Assembly (NCBI GenBank): GCA_013399695.1
Contig: VXAU01000765.1
Coordinates: 5,235 to 69,234, forward strand
Direction of reading: 5' to 3'
Source: Formicarius rufipectus
Lineage: Eukaryota > Chordata > Aves > Passeriformes > Formicariidae
DNA length: 64,000 bases
Below, one piece after another: positions 1 through 10,519 of this stretch. Under the pieces are notes generated by a model. It saw only the letters and a list, made by a program, of their open reading frames with translations. It did no database searches and was not told where the DNA came from. The position numbers and the translations under genes are program-made. Numbering within the stretch: position 1 is the first letter of the stretch; every line of letters begins with the position of its first letter.

Positions 1-190
1 ACTGAAATCTGTTTGGGATGCTTCAAAAAGTAAAAACTCCCTTTAAAACCATCTAAATGCATTTTTAAGAGAATCCTAAGACTAATCAGGTGACCTCCAT
101 TCATCAATGCTTTTACTTTAAAACCAGGCATTCTGACAAATGTAATAGAAGCATAAGTTTCAACATTTATTATCATAAGCATATTGTCTC
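1..190. other. AT-rich unique DNA
   Basis: No gene or repeat recognised. The stretch leads into the pyrimidine-rich tract that begins near position 188. Confidence 0.5.
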
Positions 191-245
191 CTTTCCTTTC
201 CTTTCCTTTCCTTTCCTTTCCTTTCCTTTCCTTTCCTTTCCTTTC
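191..245 (+). repeat. (CTTTC)11 pentanucleotide microsatellite
   Basis: Eleven perfect copies of CTTTC run from 191 to 245. They lie inside a longer, almost pure pyrimidine stretch (about 188-301) that continues as imperfect CTTCC and CTCT runs. The other strand is a GAAAG homopurine run. Purine-pyrimidine tracts of this sort can form triplex DNA; that is general knowledge, not something shown here. The purity suggests recent slippage, so the locus is probably length-variable. Confidence 0.95.
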
Positions 246-1677
246 TCTTCCCTCTCTCTCTCCCTCACCTTTCCCCTTTCCATTTTCATTTCCTTCTCCT
301 TGCCTAGATATAGATTATAAATGCATATGTATTTATTTGTTTGTATGTTTGTTTTTTAAATAGTAGACCTATGACTTTGTATTGTATGTGTATCAATGGT
401 TAGCTGGGATGGTGGTTCTGAAGGCTTATAGTCTCATGTAACAGATATTATCTCTATAACAGCTTCTTCTATTTTAAATGAAGGTGGAATTTGTATTCTC
501 CCACTTTTAGGTATCTACAATGTGTCATCAATACTTGAGATAATTTTTATGCTCTTTTAACAATAGATTAAGAGAAATAGGCACTTGTGAAGCATTATTC
601 ATCATGTTTGTTTATAAAGCTCTATTCTACAAGAAGATGAATCTGTCCTATATTCATATATGGCAGCATCTGCACTAGTAGACTAAAACTAATGAGGCCA
701 CAGGCTTCAACCCTGGTACATACAGACCTTTTCAAGTTTTGTATTCTTTTTGCATGATTCAGAGGGTGCCAGCCCACATTCTCTCAGGCAAAACCCAGAT
801 GTTCTCTATTCAATCAACAGCAGGGGTAAGCGATTGACTGGAGAGTAGGGAAAGGGAAGAAATTTTAGAAACTGAAAAATATCCTCAGGTTTGCCTTGGT
901 TCTCATCCTATGTATTAATGCAAACATAGATCCAGCAAATTCTCTGTATTGAAAACTACAAGTCAAAATTTGCAGCAAAGCGTCAGATGATCATCTCCTT
1001 GGGTAAACAGATTCAACTGATATTCAATTTGACTGTCCCTGCTACTAGCTTTTCAGCGAACTTTACAGTGACATCAAATGCTGCATCAGTATTGACAGCT
1101 CTGTTATATACTCTGTTTTAGTGGGATGCACATACTTCCCATACCAAATAACAGCATGTGTATGAAACATTTCCAAAGAGACATGCACAGCATCCTTTTT
1201 TTTTACATTACAAAATACAATAAAATAGAATGCTGACCAAGCAGGTAAACAACTCCCAAAGGCAAAAGGCAAATAACAGCAATGGAATCCAAGCTTGATT
1301 CACTCTTCTCCTATGCCCAAGAAATAGAACCACTATTACCTTTCCAGTTCCTGCAAAACAGTTGATCTTTACACTCAAAGTCACTATGTTTTGTATGTAT
1401 TCAATCAACAGTTTCCAATGTTGGAATTATCTTCATGAAAATCCTATTGAACTTACCATTAAGCTGTATCAATATAAAATAAGATAGTGATACAGCAAGA
1501 GCAATGGTGGTGTTTTGGGTGAGCAGTGGACCTCACCTGTAATCATGTCACAAGTATATCACTCTCTATAGTACAATCAATCATTTATTTCACAGCAGAA
1601 ACCTATAGACAATTAGTATAGACACTTGAGCCACGATGTCATGTTGTACCTTGTGAAATGCCTTCCACTAAGCATGC
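246..1677. other. unique non-coding DNA
   Basis: After the pyrimidine-rich shoulder (to about 301) the DNA is AT-rich and unique-looking. Short open frames on the minus strand at 1063-1408 overlap each other, have no recognisable domain and look fortuitous. Confidence 0.5.
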
Positions 1678-2171
1678 TGTTGTGGTTTAATGTGGCAGGG
1701 AGCTAAACACTGCAGAGATATTTGCTCATTCCTCACCAGTGGGATAAGGGACAGAATTGGAAAAAAGTGTAAAATTTGTGGGTCTATAAATAGACCCACA
1801 GTTTAATAGGAGAGAAAATTAAGGACAAGTAAAAATAATTATAAAAGAATATACAAAACAAGAGATGCACAATGCAATTGTTCACCACCTGCTGACTGAT
1901 ATCCACCTGGTCCCAGAGCAGTGGGTCACCAACCTTCCAGGCAACTTCTCTCAAGTTTTATTGTTCAACATGATGTCATATGGTATGGAATATCACTTTG
2001 GTCATCAGATGCCCTGGCTATATCCCCTTTCTCATTCCTGTTAGACTCCAGCTGGTTGTTTGCACAGCATCATAAGAAACTGAAAACCAAAATACCCTCC
2101 AAAATCGAAACCACAGCACCGTACCAACTGCTAGGAAGAAAATCAGTTCCTATCCAGACAAAAACAGGACA
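1678..2171 (-). mobile_element. Solo ERV LTR, complete, minus strand
   Basis: On the minus strand the element begins TGTCCTG at 2171 and ends ...ACAACA at 1678, giving TG...CA ends and 494 bp. It is flanked by CATGC (1673-1677) and CATTC (2172-2176), a 5-bp target-site duplication with one mismatch. The order of recognisable blocks is that of a common avian ERV LTR: the TGTCCTG start, a GGTATGGAATAT-like U3 block ending in ATGACATCATG (seen as its complement near 1968-1998), an ATTAAA poly(A) signal at 1807-1802, and a terminal TTAAACCACAACA. No internal retroviral sequence is attached, so this is a solo LTR left by recombination. A 5-bp duplication fits a class III (ERVL-like) element, but the class is inferred. 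The 140-codon open frame at 1921-2343 on the other strand is a by-product. Confidence 0.85.
1777..1800. repeat. 11-bp inverted repeat with 2-nt spacer inside the LTR
   Basis: Arms TGTGGGTCTAT (1777-1787) and ATAGACCCACA (1790-1800) are perfectly complementary and separated by AA. The hairpin sits in the R/U5 part of the solo LTR, next to its poly(A) signal. Confidence 0.95.
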
Positions 2172-2176
2172 CATTC

Positions 2177-4173
2177 CACCTGATGTTACTTTCTGGGATC
2201 GTCAGTCTCCCTTCAAGCCAGATAAGACTATTATCACAGATGATATAAAGGAAACTGTGTTCCTGATTTCCACACCAAGCCCTTATTGTAATTGCAGCTC
2301 AGAATGCTGCAATTATTTCATTTCATTAAGTCACAGAGAATAAGTCCTTCCTTAAGGTCATTCCTTTCTATACTGTTTTATCTGCTAAAGGAAAAGAAAA
2401 ATGAAAGTCACTGAAAAAATAAGATGAAAAAGATCTATTAAGTCATCTGCTCTTCTCTACCAGAGTGTGATTGTTCCTTATTGTTCACTTGAGCATGTTT
2501 TCTCAAGTTTAATTTAAAGTCATAGCAAAGAGTATTCTATCAATTTCCATAGGACACAATCCCATAGAGTAGTAGTTATCTTGGTCAAGAAGATTTTTCT
2601 TCTTCATGCAACATTTTATCTCTCTTAATTTTATTCTATTACTTCTAATGATAAGCTCTTAAAATTATACTGGGATAAATAGCCCTTAAATGTCCTTGGT
2701 GTTGATGCTATCTATATATTTATAGATTATTATAGTCCTTCCAAATTTGTCTGTTAGCCAAACACACATTTAAAGATTCTATTGCTACAAAATCTCCAGA
2801 AATTTTGCACAACTTACAAAAAGGACACACCCCAAAATGTGATGAGTTGAGAAAGTGACCACAATGCAAACTTATGAAAGAGAAAGCTTAAATCTGTAAA
2901 AAAATATTAAAATATTCAGGATACTGACAACCATGTGAGATGTTGGGGAATTTGATTATGTATATATTGGAGAGCAATTCTATACTGTCATGCCTGAGAG
3001 CACAACATCACCTTTATTTATAAATCAGGTAAATGTAATGGGTCTGGTAGAATATGGGAAGTTGTATAACAGCGTTCTAAAGCTGAAGGATTCTTTTAAT
3101 AGCTAAGGTTAACAGTGTACCTGCATTTCAGAGCAGATATATACATACTGTGGGTTTTTATTTGGAATAAGGGAGTATAAAGGTTGTCTTTTCTCACAAC
3201 TATGGTCAGCTTGTTTGTCTTGTTCAGCTAAAGTAACAGAGACTGATTTTCTCAACAAGTTGTCCATGTATTTATTCCTAATAACATGAAATAAAGTGAA
3301 TAAGACACATATGATTTTGTAAAACAGAAAATTAGATGGTCTGATGAATTGAGATATTAAGGAAAGCTCATTTTTCTTGAAAGGAATTAAATTTTGTCTC
3401 AAAAAGTTATAGTGCTGCAGGCAGCTAACTTGGGTCAACATTTTGTTCTTTTTGAGAGGGTACTGTCCAGGATGAATACATTTGATTCACATTTAGAATA
3501 TGATATTGAAAATGTTGGTCTTCCAATCTTAATGTTTCTAAACGTGGCAGGCACATCCTTAAAACTTTGAAAAAGAATATCTGAAGAGTAATACTATGAA
3601 AACAACCAAGTTGTTGAAGGGAACATTGCACCTCCCTGCTTCATTAAAATTGTTCTGCTGGAGGACTATGTTTGATGGGCCATTTCCTTTATTTATCAGA
3701 AAACAACAGTCACAGAACAGCTTTCACTGGACTTTGTACACTGTTCAAGCTCTGATGCAGCTCAGTTGATTACACGTGAATTACAGCAGGATTGTTTTTC
3801 AAATTTCTTAAAATCCATTTTGCTCAGTTTACATCAATCACAAATTACATAAAATGAAAAACACTGAGATATTCATACAATTTCTTACAGAAAAAATAAT
3901 TAATTCCACTATTGACAAAAATCAGATGATTTCACTGAAGCGTAAATTCCTAGGTAATTTTAGGTAATTCTATTTGCTAGATCAAGTGTTTCATTTTAAA
4001 TGAATGTATGGTTGATTTCTGTGTTTGTGGATTTCAAGAATACTTAATTTTCAAGAATGGCAAATGAAAGGAAACAGTAACCAGGTTATTTCTTGGTACT
4101 ATCAATAAAGAAGTATGTTAAAAAGCTAAATTTTCTTTTTGTAGTTCTGTTTATGTTTCAAAGAAGAGTCATC
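2177..4173. other. unique non-coding DNA
   Basis: AT-rich DNA with no recognised repeat or gene. Minus-strand open frames at 3109-3441 and 3425-3631 have no domain and no convincing splice context. Confidence 0.5.
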
Positions 4174-4242
4174 ACAAACAAACACACACAAACAAACCAA
4201 ACCAAACAAAAAACCAAACAAAACAAAACTGAAAAAAAACAC
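4174..4242 (+). repeat. CAAA/AAAC-rich low-complexity tract
   Basis: Imperfect runs of ACAA, CAAA and CCAAA with a short CACACA block, ending in a run of A. One of several such tracts with the A/C-rich strand on plus. Confidence 0.9.
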
Positions 4243-6114
4243 AGATTTATTTGTAGGTACAAGAGGAAAAGAAACATATTGGTCAGTAAGAGAAAGAGCT
4301 AGAAAGGTCATCTGCTGGTCAGCAACACCATTATCAAAACTGAAATGGTCAGTGAGAAGTGTTTGAACCCCACTGCTCTGGTCATCCATAACACAGTAAA
4401 AATACTGCATGGGTATTACAGTTTTTCTGGGAATTTAGGCTAACATTTAATACATTCTATGAGACTTTGAGGGGAAAAAAGATCTGCTTTATTTCCAAGG
4501 CAGTTAAATGCAGGTAGATGCATGCGAGAAAAATGGGAAAACAAGTGAACGCAAAAGATAAAAATGGAAAGCAGAATGGAATTAAGAAAAAGATAATCTA
4601 GAGTGCAGTTTCCTATTCAACATACTTGAACAATTTTGAACCACACTAATCACAGACTGATCCTCACTACCAGCTTTTTAGAAATGTTTCATAACTATAT
4701 CCTTCTGGTTTGTACTTTCTTTCTAACGTCAAAATTTTAAGTTTTTGAAAATGTCATGAGGTTTTCTTTTAGGTAGTAGTAAGCAAAAAATTTAAGACCT
4801 CATTGTGTCTGGAAATAATAAGATTATCCACTGAAGTTATCAAGACCACTCTTGAAGTAAATACTGCCTCAAAACAAGGTGCATTACTACGATCCATGCA
4901 AATAAAGAGTTTCAGAACCTTTGGTACTTTGGTTTTTACTGGTTCTGGAGTTCTATAATTGGTTAGATTAGGAAGAATATGTGACCATACTTTTAAAAAG
5001 CAGATTGTTTAGATTATAGATTGATAATAACAAGAACAATATATTTTAAATTAACTAGAATATCACATTCAATATAGGCTTAATTACATAATTATTTTGC
5101 TATTACTTAGTAATATAGTTTTAGGTTTTTTTCAATGGTACATCTCTGCTAGAAACAAACATATAGAAGAATAACTTGGAAAAATTATGTGTCTTAGATG
5201 CATATACAGGTGTGCACATAATTAAACTTCAGAGCATGAAATCTGCACTCTGTATGTTATGCAAAAAGTGTGTGCTGTATCTTCAGAACCAAAATGCCAA
5301 ATGCTGTCTGAAAAGCTTTCAAGTTCAGAAAAATTAAAAAGAGATACTTCTCTTTCATGTCATATTAACATAGGCTACAGAAGACTGGCATCTGGAAAAG
5401 AGACAAATGATGGCTTCTTTCCTCTTGTAACATTTATTATTTTAACAAATTTTGCAGTATTTTGGGACTAGTCATGTTTTTTTCCCCAAACTGACTCATC
5501 TCCTCCTAATTATGAGAATAAAACAATTCTTGAAAGATGACCTTCTGATTTATCAAATCTACAGAGCTGAAATAATCATGTGTTTTCTGTTAGTGATTAA
5601 AGTAGCGATGTGAAACAAAGAAATAAGAAATAAACTTATTACCTGCTTTATGCTCCTCCTTTCTTTCACTTGGTAGTATCCTCAGTAATGATCACTTGTG
5701 TCATTAAAATAACAAACAAAACAAACAAAACCAACCAAACAAACAAAACCAAACACCAGAATTCAATCTCCTTTTCCATCTGCTTTGCTGCAGACTAAGA
5801 TTATTGGTTGTTCTGTGAGAAATACATTGTTTTGTGAAGGACCCATACACTACTGAGAGCAGAAAGTAGCTGTGGGCCTATCATATGCAACACAAGGTGA
5901 AAGTCAGCATGGAAAACTCCTTTGTTTTCTAGGTATTTAATGTTGTCCTTCCCTAAGCTCTGCTGTTCTAGTACCATGAGTATTGGCAGAAAACATCAAA
6001 CAATTGGCAGTCTTAGGATGCCAACAAATAGATGAGGCTTCTGGAACTGCTAAAGCTCAGCAAGCTGGATATGGTTGTTCCTGTAATAGGTATTGGTAGG
6101 GACGAAAAACTTAT
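4243..6114. other. unique non-coding DNA with one CAAA tract
   Basis: No gene recognised. It contains the CAAA-rich tract listed separately at 5707-5758. A 70-codon open frame at 5259-5471 looks like chance. Confidence 0.5.
5707..5758 (+). repeat. CAAA/AAAC-rich low-complexity tract
   Basis: Repeated ACAAA, CCAAC and CAAAC units over about 50 bases, plus-strand A/C-rich. It is not preceded by a recognisable retroelement 3' end. Confidence 0.9.
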
Positions 6115-6124
6115 ATTTAAGTAA
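6115..6124 (+). repeat. Target-site duplication, left copy (ATTTAAGTAA)
   Basis: Identical to 6910-6919. The two copies bracket the RTE-like LINE fragment and mark its insertion site. The AT-rich sequence is a plausible target for target-primed reverse transcription. Confidence 0.85.
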
Positions 6125-6909
6125 CATGCATTGGTCAGATGGCTGGACCCATCTGTGGGGTCATCATCACGACAAGACTTCGCGAACAAAGATTTGGGAG
6201 GGTTTTACCCACACTTGCTGCAAGCGCATTGATGGCTGATAAGGCCAATGCGAGATGGGCAAGTCCGGTTGCAAAAGGCACATCAGAAAGTCTCCATAGG
6301 TGGTACTGTCAAGGCACGGTTCTTTCCGCGTTGTCTTTTCTCCTCCAGACTGATTCTGCGTGCTGTTTCAAAGGAGACAGCAACGTCATAGATTGTGTGT
6401 CTCCACGTCTCTCGATTGGAGGCCAGGGTGGACCACTGATGGTGGTCAATATGGCCAAGGCTGAGGTGTTGTTTCAGGCAGTCCTTGTATCTCTTCCTGG
6501 GGGCTCTTCTCTTGTGGCAGCCGGTGGCGAGTTCACCGTAGAGCACAATCTTAGGGAGGTGGTGATCCTCCATCCTGGAGACGTGCCCTGCCCAGCGCAG
6601 CTGCTCTCTCAGCAGCACGGCCTCGATACTGGTGACCTCTGCCTGTTCCAGAACGGACACATTAGTCACGTAATCAGACCAGTGGATGTTTAGGCTTGTA
6701 CAGAGGCAGCGCTGGTGGAAGCATTCGAGGAGTCGCAGGTGGTGGCGGTAGATGACCCAAGATTCAGACCCATAGAGAAGAGTAGACAGTATGATGGCTC
6801 TGTAAACACTGATCTTTTTACTTTTCTTCAGGTGTTTATCATGCCAGACTCTTTTGTGGAGTTACTGTGGGGTAGTTACAACTCTAGCAGAGTCTTAGAT
6901 CTCTAGTTC
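6125..6909 (-). mobile_element. 5'-truncated RTE-like LINE, reverse-transcriptase C-terminus and 3' UTR
   Basis: A 785-bp minus-strand insertion bounded by perfect 10-bp duplications. The minus strand is open for about 190 codons (roughly 6860 to 6286). It encodes the region after the polymerase core of a non-LTR reverse transcriptase, with motifs LLYGSESW (near 6780), LRWAGHVSRMEDH (about 6570-6600) and LYGELATG. The W-A-G-H-V-x-R-M and Y-G-E-L motifs are common at the C-termini of mobile vertebrate and invertebrate LINEs of RTE-like type. After an in-frame TGA at 6285-6283 the same frame continues into a zinc-finger motif (6282-6208), then stops and leaves a short 3' UTR ending at 6125. CpG dinucleotides are clearly more frequent than in the flanks, which suggests modest age. 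It is a dead fragment: no endonuclease or polymerase core. The clade (AviRTE or another) is not resolved. Confidence 0.8.
6205..6669 (-). pseudogene. Truncated LINE reverse-transcriptase C-terminal frame with zinc finger
   Basis: Remnant coding sequence inside the RTE-like insertion. From 6669 down to 6286 the frame is open, and it is open further upstream as well. A TGA at 6285-6283 interrupts it. Directly after the stop, in the same frame, come 25 codons with the spacing C-X2-C-X12-H-X3-C (first Cys at 6282), ending at a TAA at 6207-6205. A C-terminal zinc finger of this spacing fits nucleic-acid binding in the LINE ribonucleoprotein. The continued frame suggests the TGA is a later point mutation and that the finger was once the natural C-terminus. 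There is no sign of expression. Confidence 0.7.
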
Positions 6910-6919
6910 ATTTAAGTAA
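6910..6919 (+). repeat. Target-site duplication, right copy (ATTTAAGTAA)
   Basis: Perfect copy of 6115-6124, just beyond the 5'-truncated end of the RTE-like LINE. Confidence 0.85.
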
Positions 6920-7084
6920 TTTTATCCTGCTGCAGGAGCAGAATAACAGCTCAAGCAGTTGTTCATAACAATTGTTTAAATGGGATTGTCGTAGGTCATC
7001 CTCTGGGAAAATGGTTTTGCATGTGCTGGGGTTTACCAGTGCTGGTCACTTTTGAAACATGACCCCTTAAGGGTATAGGAACAG

Positions 7085-8934
7085 ACAATTCCCAAATGTC
7101 AGAAGTCAAGCAGGAGAGGCAGAAGGCTGGTTTGGTGGAACAGAAGTTTTCTGTTGTCAAAAAGGCAAATAAAGGAAGCTGTATGCCCAGGGAAGGCAAG
7201 ATCAAGTGACATGGGAAGAATAGAGATTCTGCTTTGTGTTGTAGGGAAAAAAATCGTGCTGCCAAAGTTTAACTGAAGCTGAAACTGGCCAGAAATATCG
7301 GGGACAATAAAAATACCTTTTTTTTTCTTTCTTCAAATATATTAGTGGCAAAAGGCAGTGTAGAAGTATCATCAGCCATTCCAGGATGAGAATTGTCACC
7401 TCATAAAAGGGACAGAGACAAGGCAGAGGAGTTTAATGCTTTCTTTACCTCTGTCTTTGGCATGAACGATGGACCAAGTGCCCTTGGAAGACCATCACTG
7501 CAAGAAATACCAACTTCCAGTTGACCCTGAACTTGTGTGGGACCTGCTGCCCCAACTGGATCCTTACAAGTTTACAGGGCCCAGTGGGATTTGTCCAAGA
7601 ATCCTCAAGGAGCTAGCTGATATCATGGCAAAACTTTTCTTGATTATTTTTGATCTGTCTTGGGAATCAGAAGAGGTCCCAGCTGACTGGAAGCTGGTGA
7701 CCATTGTCTGGATTTTCATGAAGGGCAAAAAGAAGCACCTCAGAAAGTACAGGCCTATCAGTCTCACTTCAGTGCCTGGTAAAATCATGGGAATTATTGT
7801 TCGAGTAAGTATTGAAAAACATCTCAAAGACAGCAGTTATTGGTCACAACCAGCACGGCTTAGGGAGGGGAAAGTCCTTGCTTGTCAAATATAATTTACT
7901 TGTATGACCGGGTAATCCACTAGCTGATCTAGGAAAGCTACAGTTACAGTGAATGGGATGACATCAGGATGGCTTCTGGTCACTAGTGGGGTTCTGCAGT
8001 GTTCCACCTTCATTAATGACCTGGACACAGGACTCGGAGGAATTAGTATTTTTTTTTGCCAACAATATTATTTGCCAACAATACTAAATTGAAAGGAACT
8101 GTTGACTCCCTCAAAGGCAGAGAGGATCTCAAGACAGATTTTGGCAAATTAGAGAGATGGGAAATCACCAACCGCATGGAGTTTAACAAAGGTAAGTACC
8201 ATATTCTTCAAGTGGGATTATTGTGTGTATAGATCAGAGAATGAGAGGCTGGAGTGCAGTGCTGGGGGGAGGAACCTGGGTGTCTTATTCAATGGCAGGT
8301 TGAATTATGAGTCAGCAGTGCCCCAGCAGCCAAGCGGGGAAACTAGTCCTGGGAGGCATCAGGCACAGCATTGTCAGCTGGTCGAGTCGGGTGATTGTCT
8401 CTCTCTGCTCTGCAATGGGGAAGACTCACCTTGAATATTGTGGGCAGTTTGGGACATCACAATATAAAAGAGACATTAAGGTTAGAGAACATCCAAAGGA
8501 GTTGGACCCATGATCAAGGGTCTGAAGGGGAAGCCATATGAGGAGTGGCTGACACCGGTTTGTTCACTCTGGAGGAGACTGAGAAGAGACCTTGTTGCAG
8601 TTACAACTTTCTTGTGAGGGAAGTGGAGGAGCTGGTGTTGATGTCTTCACTCTCATGACCAGCAGCTGAACTCCAGGAAATTGCATGAAGCTGAGTCCAG
8701 GAGGGCTTCTATTGGATATCAGAAAAAGGTTTTTCACCCAGAGAGTGGTTGAGCACTGGAACAGGCTCCGAACGTAGGTGGTAACAGCACTGTCTGAGTT
8801 TGAGAATCATTTGCACATGGTCTCAGGCACACTGTGTGACTCTTGCAGTGTCTTGTGCAGGGCCAGGTGTTGGACTCAATAATCCTGATGGACCCCTTCC
8901 ATCTCAGCATATTCAATGATTCTATGATTTTAAC
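7085..8934 (+). mobile_element. CR1 LINE copy 1, ORF2 remnant plus 3' end
   Basis: Plus-strand CR1 copy, its left edge set only approximately. A KAEEFNAFFTSVF block at 7420-7458 precedes the reverse-transcriptase fingers (7469-7894, with LKELADIMAK and YRPISLTSVPGK). Further matches are VNG..TSGW (about 7950), FINDLD (about 8008), a FADD-equivalent (8071-8082), MSQQC (about 8307), HLEYC (about 8427) and a 3' untranslated end with the CR1 signature ATTCAATGATTCTATGATTT at about 8910-8929. The segment with the first catalytic motif (consensus A-F-D-T) is missing around 7900-7935. The frame shifts several times. CR1 is the dominant LINE of birds; its 3' end normally closes with short ATTCTATGA-like repeats and it makes no clear target-site duplication, as here. 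Confidence 0.93.
7469..7897 (+). pseudogene. CR1 reverse-transcriptase fingers/palm fragment
   Basis: The longest open part of CR1 copy 1, 141 codons. Residues about 30-55 match the DPYK..GP.GI.PR.LKELAD block at the start of CR1 reverse transcriptases. Residues 68-75 give SEEVPADW, and residues 94-105 YRPISLTSVPGK. The frame is lost near 7897, where the consensus would go on into GFTKGKSC-like sequence. It cannot encode a working enzyme: there is no endonuclease and no motif A, and the catalytic Asp pair is altered downstream. Confidence 0.85.
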
Positions 8935-9787
8935 AAATAATATAAATTATTTAATCTTTTTAATACATTTTACCTGTAGTTATCCAGGGCACCCATTTGT
9001 AATTCTCTAACTTCAAATAAACTGTTCCTAATGGTGTTGAATCTATATTTGAGGAAACACTGAATTTAAACTGTTGTCATATATTTTAGATACCATAGTT
9101 AGTTGCAAGGTAATGTCTGTAGGCTACATTGCACGTTGCCAGCAAAGCATCAACTCAGTTACATAAATTTTAGAAGATTAGAAATAAATAGGAGTAAATA
9201 GGAATATTAGTAATTTCAAAGTTTGCACAAGCATCTTGAAACTGAGAGAGATGTTAGAATATATTTTGATTATTTTAATATGCTGCCCACGAAACGTTAT
9301 TGTTCGTATAACTCCAAAAGCTAAGTCACTCACTCTAGTTTTTATCTTTAAAGACAGAGAATAATAATTAGAAGTCTCTACTCTTACATAATACTATTAT
9401 CCAGAAAATATGCTGTGTGCACACTTTTATTTCTCAGTGTCCTAATAGCAGCTCTAGAAGGTGAGCAATATTAAATCTTGGGATATGGGAGGAGGCTGTG
9501 ATAAACCATTAAAAGCACAACATAAATGACAGTGAAAGGAACAAATGTGATTACTCTGTCAATGTCATATGATGTTAAGATGACTGAAATATGGATTACC
9601 ATTGTAGAGAGATGAGCAAAAGTGAGACACAAAAATGCACTGAAAAGATGTTGTTTCAAAGTTCTCATGCAAGAAGCAAATACATGTTTTAAACACTTTG
9701 GAATCATGGTCGAAATTAAAAAAAGAGAGCCCTGAAATTTGATGGTGATTGATAGGCAAAGCAAGACACAATGTAATTTCTTCTGCA
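8935..9787. other. unique AT-rich DNA between two CR1 copies
   Basis: No repeat or gene recognised. Overlapping minus-strand frames at 9471-9788 have no domain. Confidence 0.5.
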
Positions 9788-10519
9788 AATCACAGAATCA
9801 AGACCATCTAGTTCAACCAGCAACCTAGCACCACCATAATCACCCCTACACTGAGTGTCACACACAAATACTTTCTGAACACTTGCAGACACATACTCTC
9901 CTGGTGCAACTTGAGGTCATTTCCTCCAGTCCCTTTCTTTGAGAAGTGGCAGAAGAGACCCACCTCCACCTCACTACAATCTTGTTTTACTTAGTTGAGA
10001 GAAAAGTGGTTTCCCCTGAGCCTCTTCTTCTCCATACTAAATACCACCAGCTCCTTCAGCTGCTCCTCTTAAGGCTTGTGCTCCAGATCCTTCCCTAGAT
10101 TTGCTGCCCTTCCCAGGATGTGCTCCATCACCTCAATGTCTTTCCTTAAATGAGGGGCCCAGAACTAGACACAGTACTTGAGGTACAGCCTCACCAGTGC
10201 TCTGGTCCTGCTGGCCACATTATTTCTGATACAAACCAGGATGCCATTGGCCTTCTTGGCCACCTGGACACACTGCTGGTTCATATCCAGTAAGTTGTCA
10301 ACCAGCACCCTTGGGTCTCTTTCTGTTGAGCAGCTCTCAAGACACTCTTCCCCCAGCCTGTAGGGCTGTATGTGGTTGTTGTTACCAGAGTGCAGGACCT
10401 GAGACTTCACCTTATTAAACCTCACACAGTTGTCCTCAGCATATCAAACCAGTCTGTCAAGATCTCTTTGTAGAGCCTTCAAGCAGATCAACATTCACAC
10501 CTAACTGGCTGTCATCTGC
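9788..10519 (-). mobile_element. CR1 LINE copy 2, 3' part, minus strand
   Basis: The minus strand enters at about 10519 with a CR1 block equivalent to the A-D-D-x-x-L-G region. It continues through RFNKVKSQVLH, YRLGEE and NQQCVQVAKKANGIL (open frame 10425-10165). It then runs through the C-terminal reverse-transcriptase region and 3' UTR to a TTGATTCTGTGATTT end at about 9788. The open frame ends at TAG (10164-10162) where related CR1 copies have CAG, a single C-to-T nonsense change. The copy is truncated at its 5' end and is of a different subfamily from copy 1, judging by its 3' UTR. Confidence 0.9.

Noticed and set aside
1921..2343. 140-codon plus-strand open frame
   Set aside because: Most of it is the antisense of the solo LTR at 1678-2171; no protein family fits.
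6139..6693. 184-codon plus-strand open frame, the longest in the window
   Set aside because: It is the antisense shadow of the LINE reverse-transcriptase frame on the minus strand, which carries the recognisable motifs.
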